From Streptomyces scopuliridis RB72 (GTDB lineage: Bacteria; Actinomycetota; Actinomycetes; Streptomycetales; Streptomycetaceae): a DNA stretch of 64,000 nucleotides. The translations under genes and the position numbers were made by a program. The stretch lies in NCBI RefSeq assembly GCF_000718095.1, contig NZ_JOEI01000030.1, forward strand, positions 1 to 64,000, written 5' to 3'. Shown one piece after another: positions 53,953 through 63,331 of this stretch (position 1 is its first letter; each line of letters begins with the position of its first letter). The notes below the pieces were generated by a model. That model worked only from the letters and a program-made list of their open reading frames with translations. It was not told the origin of the DNA and did no database searches.

Positions 53953-55035
53953 TTGAATCATCGGCGTATATCCAAGAAGCGAGTGACGATGGCGGGAGGT
54001 GCCGTGGTCGCTCTGGTGGTCGCGGGTGTGACCTTCCAGACTGCGAACGCCAGTGAGAGCACACCCCAGTTCACGGTGAAGTCGCTGACCGCCACGGCGG
54101 CCGGAACTCTCGCGTCCACCCTGGACGACAGCCTGGGCGCCGGCGCGGCCGGCGCGTACTACGACGCCGGGTCGAAGGCGCTCGTGGTGAATGTCGTCAA
54201 CGAGCAGGCGGCCGAGACCGTGCGCCAGGCCGGCGGCAAGGCCAGACTGGTTCAGAACTCCCTGGCCGAGCTGAAGAGCGCCCGGCAGACCCTCACGGAC
54301 CGGGCGACCATTCCGGGTACGTCGTGGGCCGTCGATCCGGTGACCAACAAGGTGGTCGTCACGGCCGACCGTACGGTCACGGGCGCGTCCTGGGACACGC
54401 TCAGCGGCGTGGTGAAGGCGCTCGGCGACAAGGCCGAGCTGAAGAAGACGGCGGGGGAGTTCAAGCCCTTCGTCTCCGGCGGTGACGCCATCACGGGCGG
54501 CGGCGGGCGCTGCTCGCTCGGCTTCAACGTGGTCAAGGACGGCGCGCCGTACTTCCTGACCGCCGGGCACTGCACGGAGTCCATCCAGACCTGGTCGGAC
54601 GCGCAGGGCACCGAGATCGGGACGAACGAGGGCTCCAGCTTCCCGGACAACGACTACGGCCTGGTCAAGTACACCGCCGACGTGGCGCACCCGAGCGAGG
54701 TGAACCTCTACGACGGCAGCACGCAGGCGATCACGCGGGCGGGCGACGCGACCGTCGGCCAGCAGGTGACCCGCAGCGGTTCCACCACCCAGGTGCACGA
54801 CGGTGAGGTGACCGGACTCGACGCCACCGTGAACTACGGCAACGGCGACATCGTCAACGGGCTCATCCAGACCTCGGTCTGCGCCGAGCCGGGCGACAGC
54901 GGCGGCTCGCTCTTCTCGGGCGACACCGCGCTCGGGCTGACCTCGGGCGGCAGCGGTGACTGCTCCTCGGGCGGTGAGACGTTCTTCCAGCCGGTGCCGG
55001 AGGCGCTCGCCGCGTACGGTGCCCAGATCGGCTGA
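53953..55035 (+). CDS. Secreted S1 family serine protease (streptogrisin-like)
   Basis: About 360 residues from a TTG at 53953 with a perfect AGGAGG six bases upstream. A Sec signal peptide ([16 protein letters not shown], a hydrophobic stretch, ANAS) is followed by a propeptide of about 130 residues of the alpha-lytic type. The mature chymotrypsin-like domain holds the triad: [10 protein letters not shown] (His near 206), DNDYGLVKY (Asp near 234) and [12 protein letters not shown] (Ser near 315), with paired cysteines at GRCSLGF and SGDCSSGG. The product should be secreted, folded with its propeptide and self-cleaved. Followed by a 20-bp terminator stem. Confidence 0.93.
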   Translation: MNHRRISKKRVTMAGGAVVALVVAGVTFQTANASESTPQFTVKSLTATAAGTLASTLDDSLGAGAAGAYYDAGSKALVVNVVNEQAAETVRQAGGKARLVQNSLAELKSARQTLTDRATIPGTSWAVDPVTNKVVVTADRTVTGASWDTLSGVVKALGDKAELKKTAGEFKPFVSGGDAITGGGGRCSLGFNVVKDGAPYFLTAGHCTESIQTWSDAQGTEIGTNEGSSFPDNDYGLVKYTADVAHPSEVNLYDGSTQAITRAGDATVGQQVTRSGSTTQVHDGEVTGLDATVNYGNGDIVNGLIQTSVCAEPGDSGGSLFSGDTALGLTSGGSGDCSSGGETFFQPVPEALAAYGAQIG

Positions 55036-55064
55036 CCGAGATCGGCTGACCGAACCCGCTGGGA

Positions 55065-55109
55065 GGAGGGGCCCGGTCCACCACTGCCCGTGGTGGACCG
55101 GGCCCCTCC
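55065..55109 (+). terminator. 20-bp perfect-stem terminator of the protease gene
   Basis: Bases 55065-55084 pair exactly with 55090-55109 around a TGCCC loop, 29 bases after the protease stop codon. No T-run follows. Confidence 0.92.
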
Positions 55110-55204
55110 GGGCGTTCACGGCGCCGCTTCTCCCTGGTATCGGCGCAGGTGGGAAGGGCTCGCACGGCTGACCGGGGGACCGGTCCCCCACCCTCGCGGC
55201 AGTA

Positions 55205-55220
55205 TCGTACGCACGTTCGA
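55205..55220 (+). promoter_or_regulatory. LexA (SOS) box before dnaE2
   Basis: TCGTACGCACGTTCGA matches the actinobacterial LexA palindrome TCGAAC-N4-GTTCGA at all but one defined position. It lies 71 bases upstream of the polymerase start. DNA-damage induction of the downstream pair is therefore likely; LexA binding is inferred. Confidence 0.88.
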
Positions 55221-55290
55221 AACTTGGTCTATGGTGGAGAGGCGGGGGAGGTGAGAGCAGACTGAGAACGGACTGATCCAGGAGGTGCGG

Positions 55291-58200
55291 ATGCCCGGCT
55301 TCACGCATCTGCACACCGTCTCCGGGTACTCCTCGCGGTACGGGGCCTCCCACCCGGAGCGGCTGGCCGCGCGCGCCGCCGAGCGGGGCATGGACGCCCT
55401 CGCCCTGACCGACCGCGACACCCTCGCGGGCGCGGTCCGCTTCGCCAGGGCATGCGCCGCGGAGGGGATACGGCCGCTCTTCGGGGTGGAGCTGGCGGTG
55501 GGCGAGCGGGCGCGCGAGGCGGGCCCGGCCGGACGCAGGCGTACGCCCGTGCGCGGCGGCGCCTTCATCGACGAGTCCGCGCCCCGCGCGGTCTTCCTCG
55601 CCCGTGACGGCGCGCGGGGCTGGGCGGAGCTGTGCCGGCTCATCTCCACCGCGCACGCCTCGGCGGACACCGCTTCGGGTGGCGGCGGGCACGCTCCGGT
55701 GGGCGGCGGGCACGTTCCGGGCGGCGGCGGTCCGCTGCTGCCCTGGCAGGACAATTACGGCTCGGGCCTCACCGTGCTGCTCGGGCCCGACTCCGAGATC
55801 GGCCGCGCCCTCGCGGCGGGCCGTCCCGACCGGGCCGCCCGGCTGCTCGCGCCCTGGCGGGAGATCTACGGCGACGCGCTCCGGCTGGAGGTCGTGCACC
55901 ACGGGCGTACGGGCACGGGCCCCGGCTCGCTGCGGCATGCCGCCCGTACCCTCGGCTTCGCCACCGAACAGGGCGTACGCGCGGTGCTCAGCAACGCCGT
56001 GCGCTACGCCGACGCCGGGCAGGGCCCGGTCGCCGATGTCCTCGACGCGGCCCGCCGGCTGGTCCCCATCGACCCGCGCAAGGGGCTGGACAGCGGGGAG
56101 CGCTGGCTCAAGGACCCGGCGGGGATGGTACGGACCGCCGAGCTGGTCGCCGAGGCCGCCGGATTCCGCCGCGACACCGCCCACCGGCTGCTCGCCCTGA
56201 CCGAGGAGACCGCCGCCGGCTGTCTGGTCGACCCCGTGGACGATCTCGGCCTCGGCACCGTCCACTTCCCCGAACCGCGGCTGGTCGGCGCGGACCGCCG
56301 TACCGCCGGGCGGGTGCTGCGCTCGCGCTGCGCCGCCGGGATGGTGCTGCGCGGCTACGACCGGCGCCGCGACCACCGGACGTACTGGGGCAGGATGGAC
56401 GCCGAGCTGCGCACGATCGAGGAGCTCGGCTTCGCCTCCTACTTCCTCACGGTCGCCCAAGTCGTGGACGACGTACGGGACATGGGCATCCGGGTCGCCG
56501 CGCGCGGCTCCGGCGCGGGCTCCCTGGTCAACCATCTGCTGGGGATCGCCCACGCCGACCCGGTCGCGCACGGACTGCTGATGGAACGTTTCCTCTCCAC
56601 CCGCCGGCGCGGACTCCCTGACATCGACATCGATGTGGAGTCCGCGCGCCGGCTGGAGGTCTACCGGGCGATCCTCGACCGCTTCGGCCCGGAACGGGTC
56701 GCGGCCGTCGCCATGCCCGAGACCTACCGGGTGCGTCATGCCGTACGGGACGTGGGCGCGGCCCTCTCCATGGACCCGGCCGAGATCGACCGGATCGCCA
56801 AGTCCTTCCCGCATATCCGGGCCAGGGACGCCCGCGCCGCGATGGAGGAACTGCCCGAACTGCGCGAGCTGGCCGGGGAGCTGCGGCGGGACGGGGCGAA
56901 GTACGGCCGGCTGTGGGAGCTGGTGGAGGCGCTGGACGCGCTGCCGCGCGGGGTCGCCATGCACCCGTGCGGAGTGCTGCTCTCGGACGCCTCGCTGCTG
57001 CGCCGTACCCCGGTGGTGCCGACCAGCGGCGAGCACTTCCCCATGTCCCAGTTCGACAAGGAGGACGTCGAGGAGATGGGGCTGCTCAAACTCGATGTGC
57101 TGGGCGTACGGATGCAGTCGGCGATGGCGCACGCCGTCGGGGAGATCGAACGGGCCACCGGCGCGCGGGTGGACATCGACGATCCGGAACAGGTGCCGGA
57201 GGGCGACCCCGAGACCTACCGGCTGATCCAGTCCGCCGAGACCCTGGGCTGCTTCCAGATCGAGTCGCCGGGCCAGCGCGATCTGGTCGGCAGGCTCCAG
57301 CCCGCCACCTTCCACGATCTGGTGGTCGATATCTCGCTCTTCCGGCCGGGGCCGGTGGCCGCCGATATGGTGCGGCCGTTCATCGAGGCCAGACATGGCC
57401 GCGCGCCCATCCGCTATCCCCATCCCGACCTGGAGGAACCGCTGCGGGAGACCTATGGCGTGGTCGTCTTCCACGAGCAGATCATCCGGATGGTGGACAT
57501 CATGACCGGCTGCGGCCGGGAGGAGGCGGACAAGGTGCGGCGCGGGCTGTCCGACCCCGGGTCGGGGGCCGGGATCCGCGCCTGGTTCGAGCAGCGGACG
57601 CGGCGGAGGGGATACACACCCGAGGTCATCGCGCGGACCTGGGAGATCGTCGAGGCGTTCGGCTCGTACGGCTTCTGCAAGGCGCACGCCGTCGCGTTCG
57701 CCGTACCGACCTATCAGTCGGCCTGGCTCAAGGCGCACCATCCGGCCGCCTTCTACGCCGGGTTGCTCACCCATGATCCGGGGATGTATCCGAAGCGGCT
57801 GCTGCTCGCGGACGCGCGGCGGCGGGGGGTGCCGGTGCTGCCGTTGGATGTGAACCGTTCGACGGTCACTCATAGAATCGAACTGGTGTCTGAGGGTGGG
57901 GTATCTGGGGATGGTTTGTCCGGGGGCGGCGTCTGGGGGGTGCGACTGGCGCTCTCCGACGTCCATGGCATCAGCGAGGCGGAGGCGGCCCGGATCGAGG
58001 CGGGACAGCCGTACTCCTCACTGCTGGACTTCTGGCAGCGGGCCAGACCGGCCCGGCCCGTGGCCGAACGGCTCGCGCAGGTGGGCGCGTTGGACAGGTT
58101 CGGCGCCAACCGGCGCGATCTGCTGCTGCATCTGTCCGAACTGCACGGAGCGCAGCGGAGAGCGGGGGCGTACGGAGACCAGCTCCCGCTGGAGGGCGGG

Positions 58201-58854
58201 CGGCGGACCGCCCCCGCCGGGCTGCCCGACCTGGGCGACGCGGAGCGTCTCAGCGCCGAGCTCGGGGTCCTCGGCATGGACGCCTCCCGCCATCTGATGG
58301 GAGATCACTACGCGTTCCTGAAGGAGCTGGGAGCGATGTCGGCCAAGCGGCTGCGGGAGGTGCCGCACGGCAGGACCGTACTGGTCGCGGGCGCCAAGGT
58401 GGCGACCCAGACGCCGCCCATCCGCTCCGGCAAGCGGGTCATCTTCACGACGCTGGACGACGGTACGGGCCTGGTCGATCTGGCCTTCTTCGACGACAGC
58501 CACGAGGCGTGCGCGCATACCGTCTTCCACTCCTGGCTGCTGCTGGTGCGCGGGGTGGTGCAGCGGCGCGGTCCGCGGAGTCTGAGCGTGGTGGGCGCGG
58601 CGGCCTGGAACCTGGCGGAGCTGGTGGAACTGCGCGAGAAGGGCGGGCTGGACGCGGTCGCGGCCGCGCTGGACGCGCCCCCGGCACCGGCGGCCCCGGT
58701 GTCGCCTTCCGGTGGTCCTTCAGGGGACGACGGCCGGCGCATCCAGATGCCCACGGGCTACGAGATGAACCCTTGGTCGGACCTCAAGCCACCCGGCGAA
58801 GGGCTGCCGACCGGACGGAAGTTGTGGCACTCCAGCCCGGGGAGCGCGGGATGA
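55291..58854 (+). CDS. dnaE2: Error-prone DNA polymerase DnaE2 (C-family)
   Basis: The 1187-residue protein is a shortened DnaE of the mutagenic DnaE2 type. An N-terminal PHP domain begins FTHLHTVSGYSSRYGASHPE. The polymerase palm has ARGSGAGSLVNHLLGI and the catalytic LPDIDIDVES. Later come the GYGFCKAHA-like YGFCKAHAVAFAVPTYQSAW and a C-terminal OB fold (VFFTTLDD-like RVIFTTLDDGTGLVDLAFFD). The ATG at 55291 has AGGAGG five bases upstream. A LexA box lies in the promoter and the next gene overlaps by four bases (ATGA), so the pair is a damage-inducible translesion unit. The C-terminal replicative-clamp region of DnaE1 is absent, as is normal for DnaE2. Confidence 0.94.
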   Translation: MPGFTHLHTVSGYSSRYGASHPERLAARAAERGMDALALTDRDTLAGAVRFARACAAEGIRPLFGVELAVGERAREAGPAGRRRTPVRGGAFIDESAPRAVFLARDGARGWAELCRLISTAHASADTASGGGGHAPVGGGHVPGGGGPLLPWQDNYGSGLTVLLGPDSEIGRALAAGRPDRAARLLAPWREIYGDALRLEVVHHGRTGTGPGSLRHAARTLGFATEQGVRAVLSNAVRYADAGQGPVADVLDAARRLVPIDPRKGLDSGERWLKDPAGMVRTAELVAEAAGFRRDTAHRLLALTEETAAGCLVDPVDDLGLGTVHFPEPRLVGADRRTAGRVLRSRCAAGMVLRGYDRRRDHRTYWGRMDAELRTIEELGFASYFLTVAQVVDDVRDMGIRVAARGSGAGSLVNHLLGIAHADPVAHGLLMERFLSTRRRGLPDIDIDVESARRLEVYRAILDRFGPERVAAVAMPETYRVRHAVRDVGAALSMDPAEIDRIAKSFPHIRARDARAAMEELPELRELAGELRRDGAKYGRLWELVEALDALPRGVAMHPCGVLLSDASLLRRTPVVPTSGEHFPMSQFDKEDVEEMGLLKLDVLGVRMQSAMAHAVGEIERATGARVDIDDPEQVPEGDPETYRLIQSAETLGCFQIESPGQRDLVGRLQPATFHDLVVDISLFRPGPVAADMVRPFIEARHGRAPIRYPHPDLEEPLRETYGVVVFHEQIIRMVDIMTGCGREEADKVRRGLSDPGSGAGIRAWFEQRTRRRGYTPEVIARTWEIVEAFGSYGFCKAHAVAFAVPTYQSAWLKAHHPAAFYAGLLTHDPGMYPKRLLLADARRRGVPVLPLDVNRSTVTHRIELVSEGGVSGDGLSGGGVWGVRLALSDVHGISEAEAARIEAGQPYSSLLDFWQRARPARPVAERLAQVGALDRFGANRRDLLLHLSELHGAQRRAGAYGDQLPLEGGRRTAPAGLPDLGDAERLSAELGVLGMDASRHLMGDHYAFLKELGAMSAKRLREVPHGRTVLVAGAKVATQTPPIRSGKRVIFTTLDDGTGLVDLAFFDDSHEACAHTVFHSWLLLVRGVVQRRGPRSLSVVGAAAWNLAELVELREKGGLDAVAAALDAPPAPAAPVSPSGGPSGDDGRRIQMPTGYEMNPWSDLKPPGEGLPTGRKLWHSSPGSAG

Positions 58855-59840
58855 TCCTCTGCATACGGTTCCACTCCGGCCCGGAACTCCAGGGAGGCGG
58901 CGGGTCCGGGGCGACGCTGCCCGCGCTGGTCGGGCTGATCGAGGACATCAGCCCCGCCGTCCAGGCGCTGCCGCCGGACACCGCGCTCGTCGATGTGCGC
59001 GGTGCGGAACGGTACTTCGGGCAGGACGCCGCCGGGATCGCCTCCGTACTGCGGGTCCGTGCGCTCGCGCACCTCGGCACCGGCTGCACGATCGGGGTGG
59101 CCCCCACCCCGATGCTGGCCCGGATGGCCGTGCGGCGCGCCGCGCCGGGCACGACGCTCGTGGTGGCGGACGACGGGCGCGCGATCGAGCGGTTCCTGGA
59201 GCCCGGCCGGGTCGGCGAACTGCCCGGCGTCGGCGCCGCGACGGCCCGCGCGCTGCGCGCGTACGGACTCGACACCATCGGGAAGACCGCGGCCGTACCG
59301 CTGTCCACGCTCCAGCGGATCACCGGGGTGCGGATGGGGCGTGAACTGTACGAGAAGGCCCACGGGGTGGACCGTACGGGGGTCGCCACGAACGCCGCCG
59401 CCCGCTCGCTCGCCGCCGAACGGACCTTCTCCCGCGATGAACTGGACCAGGAGCGGCACCGCCGCGCGCTGCTCTCGATCACCGAGGAGCTGGGCGTCCG
59501 GATGCGCGGCACGGACCAGGTGTGCCGCTCGCTGACCCTCACCGTGCGGTACGCGGACCGCTCCACGACCACCCGTACGCGCGCGCTGACCGAGCCGACC
59601 GCCCACTCGGCGGCGCTCGCCGGCGTCGCGTACCGGATCCATGAGTCGCTCGGGCTGCAACGGGCGCGGGTACGGGCTCTCTCGGTACGGGCCGAGGGGC
59701 TGGTCCCGGCCGAACACGCCACCCATCAGCTGACGCTCGACCCGGCGGACGACCGGGCCCGCCGGATCGAGGCGGTGGCGGACCGGGCCCGCGCGAAGTT
59801 CGGCCCGCGCGCGATCGTGCCGGGGTCGCTGGCCGCGTAG
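58851..59840 (+). CDS. ImuB-like Y-family polymerase homologue, probably catalytically inactive
   Basis: The 329-residue protein is coupled to dnaE2. It has a Y-family helix-hairpin-helix region (GVGAATARALRAYGLDTIGK) and a little-finger domain (LTLTVRYADRSTTTRTRAL), ending like actinobacterial DinB proteins (QLTLDPADDRARRIEAVADR). The N-terminal palm is abnormal: the first catalytic Asp (VDMDAFFA-type motif) is replaced by MILCIRFHSG, and the SIDE motif reads PPDTALVDVRGAERYFG. About 45 residues of fingers are missing. This is as expected for ImuB, the dead Y-family scaffold that recruits DnaE2 to the clamp. An imuA-type third gene is not seen next to it. Confidence 0.85.
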   Translation: MILCIRFHSGPELQGGGGSGATLPALVGLIEDISPAVQALPPDTALVDVRGAERYFGQDAAGIASVLRVRALAHLGTGCTIGVAPTPMLARMAVRRAAPGTTLVVADDGRAIERFLEPGRVGELPGVGAATARALRAYGLDTIGKTAAVPLSTLQRITGVRMGRELYEKAHGVDRTGVATNAAARSLAAERTFSRDELDQERHRRALLSITEELGVRMRGTDQVCRSLTLTVRYADRSTTTRTRALTEPTAHSAALAGVAYRIHESLGLQRARVRALSVRAEGLVPAEHATHQLTLDPADDRARRIEAVADRARAKFGPRAIVPGSLAA

Positions 59841-60022
59841 CCCTGGTCATGTGTTTTGACCGCATAGTGGTGGACGGCGCCGCGCGTCGCACTTTTTACC
59901 GACGCGTAACTTCCCTTCTTCTCCTTACTCATGCGTAACTTCATAGCGGAAGCATCTTTGTGGTCCGGGCCACAGGGCTGACAGTCATCGCCATTTCCCT
60001 TGAGCCGCAAGGAGATCACACG

Positions 60023-60931
60023 ATGCTGCCCTGGAAGCGCGCGCTCGGACCACTGACCGCGCTGCTGCTGGCCGCTACATTCCTGGCCACCCCCGCCGTT
60101 GCCGCGACCCCCACCGCGGCCCCCACCGCCCCCACTTCCGTGTCCACCGCCCCCGCTCTCTCCGCGTCGTCGAGCAGTGGCTGGAACGACTACTCCTGCA
60201 AGCCCTCGGCCGCCCATCCCCGTCCCGTCGTCCTCGTCCACGGCACCCTCGGGAACGCCATCGACAACTGGCTCGGCCTCGCCCCGTATCTGGTGAACCG
60301 CGGGTACTGCGTCTTCTCCCTCGACTACGGGCAGCTCCCCGGCGTCCCGTTCTTCTACGGCCTCGGCCCCATCGACGCCTCGGCCGGGCAGCTCGCCACC
60401 TATGTCGACAGGGTTCTCGCGGCCACCGGCGCCGCGAAGGTCGATGTCGTCGGCCACTCCCAGGGCGGCATGATGCCGCGCTACTACCTGAAGTTCCTCG
60501 GCGGGGCGGCGAAGGTGAACGCCCTGGTCGGCCTCGCCCCCTCCAACCGCGGCAGCACCCTGCTCGGGCTGACCCGGCTGCTGCCGTACTTCCCCGGGGC
60601 GGGCGATCTGCTGAACGAGAAGACCCCCGGGCTCGCCGACCAGGTGGCCGGATCCGCCTTCCTCACCAAGCTCAACGCGGGTGGTGACACCGTCCCCGGG
60701 GTGCGCTACACCGTGATAGCCACCCGGTACGACGAGGTGGTCACTCCGTACCGGTCACAGTTCCTGACCGGCCCCGACGTACGCAATGTGCTGCTCCAGG
60801 ATCTGTGCCCGGTCGATCTCTCCGAGCACGTGGCGATCGGGACGATCGACAGGATCGCCTTCCACGAGGTGAACAACGCGCTCGATCCCGCCCGTGCCAC
60901 CCCGACCACCTGCGCCTCGGTGATCGGCTGA
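60023..60931 (+). CDS. Secreted lipase / esterase (alpha/beta hydrolase, class-2 type)
   Basis: The 302-residue protein starts at the ATG at 60023 behind AAGGAG. It has a clear signal peptide (MLPWKRALGP, hydrophobic stretch, AVAATPTA) and an alanine/threonine-rich linker, then an alpha/beta-hydrolase: PVVLVHGTLGNAIDNWLGLA (oxyanion HG), GHSQGGMMPRYYLKFLGG (nucleophile Ser) and IATRYDEVVTPY (Asp). The histidine of the triad is in LSEHVAIGTID. The fold resembles LipA/EstA-type streptomycete lipases that act on medium or long acyl esters. It is followed by a stem-loop and converges on the LPMO gene. Confidence 0.9.
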   Translation: MLPWKRALGPLTALLLAATFLATPAVAATPTAAPTAPTSVSTAPALSASSSSGWNDYSCKPSAAHPRPVVLVHGTLGNAIDNWLGLAPYLVNRGYCVFSLDYGQLPGVPFFYGLGPIDASAGQLATYVDRVLAATGAAKVDVVGHSQGGMMPRYYLKFLGGAAKVNALVGLAPSNRGSTLLGLTRLLPYFPGAGDLLNEKTPGLADQVAGSAFLTKLNAGGDTVPGVRYTVIATRYDEVVTPYRSQFLTGPDVRNVLLQDLCPVDLSEHVAIGTIDRIAFHEVNNALDPARATPTTCASVIG

Positions 60932-60954
60932 TCCGTACCCCTCGGGGACACACG

Positions 60955-60998
60955 ACTGCCTTCCGCCGCCGGGGAGTTCGCCGGTGGCGGAAGGCAGT
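60955..60998. terminator. Bidirectional terminator between lipase and LPMO genes
   Basis: An 18-bp stem (60955-60972 with 60981-60998, one G-U pair) encloses an eight-base loop between the two convergent stop codons. Confidence 0.88.
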
Positions 60999-61034
60999 GT
61001 GCGGAAGGCGGTGTGCGGTGCCGTACGGCGGAGG

Positions 61035-62066
61035 TCAGCGGCTATGACGCCCGGTCGATACGGCCTTGCGGCGAGCGGTTCCGAAGGTCACCGCGGCGCC
61101 GATGGCGAGCGCCGCCGTGCCACCGATCGCGAGGTAGGACGTGTTGCTGTCGCCGCCGGTCTCGGCGAGGGTGTCCTGACCGTCGGCGCCCTTCGCTTCG
61201 GGGGAGTTGGCGTCGGAGTAGGCGTCGGCGGTGGCATTGGTGTCCGGCTGCTGCTCCGAGGTCTCCGAGGTCTCCGGGGTGGCCGGGGTGTCCTTCGCCG
61301 AGACCTTCGTCGCGTCGGTACCGAGGTCGCCGTGGCCGTTGTGCTCGACGGTGGACTTCTCCGTACCGTCCGCGATCTTCTCGTCGGTGGGCGCGGAGGC
61401 GGCCGGCGCGGCGCCGCCCGCGCCGCCGTTGTCCTGCCCGAAGACCACGTCGGAGCAGGTATAGAAGGCCTCGGGGCTGTCCGAGCGCTGCCAGATGGAG
61501 TAGATCAGATGACGGCCCGACTTGTTCGGGACGACGCCGTCGAAGACATAGGCGCCGCTCTCCAGCTTCGGGTCGGTGACCTTGAGGAAGGGCTTCTCCT
61601 CCAGGTCCGACCACTTCAGCGGCTTGGCCGGGTCATAGCTGTCCTTGGTGACATACAGCTCGAAGGAGCCGCGGTGCGGCGCGGTCGCCTTGTAGCGGAA
61701 GGTGCGGTTGCCCGGTGCCAGCTCGGACGACGGCCAGTCGCCGCGCGCCAGATCGAGTCCCTTGTACTTGTCCCTGCCCGCGCTGCACAGCTTGCCGTCC
61801 GGGATCAACTGCCGGTGGTTCCCCGCGGCGTTGGCGATATTGACCTCGTTCCAGTCGTAGAGCGCCTGCGTTCCGCCGGCCGCGACCGCCGCCTTGCACG
61901 CCGCCGACCGCGGACTCTCCGGCCCCTCGGCGAAACACGCGGCGACCCGGCTGACCGGATCGGTCATCGAGCCATGGGCGACGGCCGGCGCGGCGGCGAG
62001 CCCGGCCAGCGCGAGCGGAGCGAGGCCGAGGACGACGATCCCGGTGGCCGTACGTCGAACGGTCAT
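61035..62066 (-). CDS. Lytic polysaccharide monooxygenase (AA10) with LAETG sortase anchor
   Basis: The 343-residue precursor has a signal peptide ending in AVA, so the mature protein starts HGSMTDPVSR with His31 as the copper-binding N-terminal histidine. The AA10 core continues through RFRY-like RTFRYKATAPHRGSFELYVT (second copper histidine) and GRHLIYSIWQRSDSPEAFYT with CSDVVFG. After a Thr/Ser/Glu linker comes LAETG at about residues 300-304, a hydrophobic segment and a basic tail: a cell-wall sorting signal for a class-E-type sortase. The enzyme oxidatively cleaves chitin or cellulose and is displayed on the cell wall instead of released. Promoter lies to the right, divergent from the PrmC-like gene. 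Confidence 0.93.
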   Translation of the reverse strand: MTVRRTATGIVVLGLAPLALAGLAAAPAVAHGSMTDPVSRVAACFAEGPESPRSAACKAAVAAGGTQALYDWNEVNIANAAGNHRQLIPDGKLCSAGRDKYKGLDLARGDWPSSELAPGNRTFRYKATAPHRGSFELYVTKDSYDPAKPLKWSDLEEKPFLKVTDPKLESGAYVFDGVVPNKSGRHLIYSIWQRSDSPEAFYTCSDVVFGQDNGGAGGAAPAASAPTDEKIADGTEKSTVEHNGHGDLGTDATKVSAKDTPATPETSETSEQQPDTNATADAYSDANSPEAKGADGQDTLAETGGDSNTSYLAIGGTAALAIGAAVTFGTARRKAVSTGRHSR

Positions 62067-62497
62067 GAACTGGTTCTCCTTCGGGGCGGCGGCAGCGGGG
62101 AGGGGGACAGCCGGAGCGGCAGGTGACCTCCCCGTCGCCGTACCGCCCCAGCGATCAGCAAACTAGCCGCCCGGAACCGCGGAATCGGCTGTTGGGAGGG
62201 GGTGACGGCGATCCTTATGCTCCGCTTAAGGGGGCGCTAAGAGACCGCTCAGAAAGCCCCTGGGGAAGCCCCCGGGCAGCCCCTGGGGGACGGGCCGTCA
62301 CACGTGCGCCCGCGCCCCGGGGTCCGGCTCGGGTAGGGTGACCAGCGCAGTGCGAGCTGTGGACGTATCTACCGAGGGAGGCGAGACCCATTACCGCTGT
62401 ATCAGGTCGGGTGCTCCCTTCTCACGGCCGCGCGGTCCCGCAGGCATAGCTGACCGCCAGGGAGTGCCCATCGGCATCCCGAAAGGCTTCCCTTCTC
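62067..62497. other. Intergenic region with a degenerate-gene-like segment
   Basis: These 431 bases separate LPMO and the PrmC-like gene. I find a possible -10 TAGGGT at 62335-62340 and a good ribosome site (GGGAGG, 62376-62381) eight bases before an ATT codon that opens a 19-codon frame ending at 62449. On the other strand, 62422-62499 encodes MRREAFRDADGHSLAVSYAC, which resembles the end of a VOC/glyoxalase-fold protein. Neither is called a gene. Short CCCCTGGGG repeats lie at 62258-62292. Confidence 0.5.
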
Positions 62498-63325
62498 ATG
62501 TCAGCTCCTTTGCCGACTCCCTCTCCGTCTTCTTCCGCCGAGTCCGTCATCGTCACCAGGCTCCGGGCCGTCGGCTGTGTCTTCGCCGAGGACGAGGCGC
62601 GGCTGCTCATCTCCACGGCGGCGACGCCGGACGATCTCGCCGCCATGGTGGACCGGCGCGTCGGTGGTCTGCCCCTTGAACACGTCCTCGGCTGGGCGGA
62701 GTTCTGCGGGCTGCGGATCGCCGTGGACCCCGGGGTCTTCGTGCCCCGCCGCCGTACCGAGTTCCTCGTACGACAGGCAGCCGCCACTACGGCCACCGCC
62801 CTCGCCGGGCCCGGAGCCGTGGTGGTCGATCTGTGCTGCGGCTCGGGCGCGCTGGGCGCGGCGCTGGCCGGGATCCTGGACCGGGCCGAGCTGCACGCCG
62901 CCGATATCGACCCGGCCGCGGTGCGCTGCGCCCGGCGCAATGTCGCCGCCGTCGGTGGCCGGGTGTACGAGGGCGATCTGTACCGTCCGCTGCCCGCCAC
63001 GCTGCGGGGCCGCGTGGACGTGCTGCTCGCCAACGTGCCGTACGTACCCACCGAGGAGGTCGGACTGCTGCCCCCGGAGGCCCGTATCCACGAGGCGCGG
63101 GTGGCGCTCGACGGCGGTGCGGACGGGCTCGACGTGCTGCGGCGGGTGACCGCGGAGGCGCCGCGCTGGCTGGCCCCGGGCGGCAGCCTGCTGGTCGAGA
63201 CGAGCGAGCGCCAGGCGGCGCGCGCCGTCGAGACCGTCGCCGGGAGCGGGCTGATCCCACGTGTGGCGCGCTCCGATGAGCTGTATGCCACCGTCGTCGT
63301 GGGAACCATGCCCGCCCCCCAGTGA
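62498..63325 (+). CDS. PrmC/HemK-like protein N5-glutamine methyltransferase
   Basis: The 275-residue protein has the family layout: an N-terminal helical domain (LPLEHVLGWAEFCGLRIAVD, then VFVPRRRTEFL), the SAM-binding VVDLCCGSGALGAALAG, DIDPAAVRCARRNV and the substrate loop LANVPYVPTEEV. The signature NPPY is NVPY here, as in actinobacterial annotated N5-glutamine methyltransferase paralogues. It ends SLLVETSERQAARAVETVAG. The main prmC that modifies release factors lies elsewhere in streptomycetes near prfA, so this is a second copy with unknown target. It converges on the pectate lyase gene with only six bases between stops. Confidence 0.87.
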   Translation: MSAPLPTPSPSSSAESVIVTRLRAVGCVFAEDEARLLISTAATPDDLAAMVDRRVGGLPLEHVLGWAEFCGLRIAVDPGVFVPRRRTEFLVRQAAATTATALAGPGAVVVDLCCGSGALGAALAGILDRAELHAADIDPAAVRCARRNVAAVGGRVYEGDLYRPLPATLRGRVDVLLANVPYVPTEEVGLLPPEARIHEARVALDGGADGLDVLRRVTAEAPRWLAPGGSLLVETSERQAARAVETVAGSGLIPRVARSDELYATVVVGTMPAPQ

Positions 63326-63331
63326 GTTCGG

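Noticed and set aside
53731..57966. A 1411-codon minus-strand frame across the protease and dnaE2 genes
   Set aside because: It crosses two strongly supported genes, a terminator and a LexA box, and its translation shows no domain. It is a high-GC shadow.
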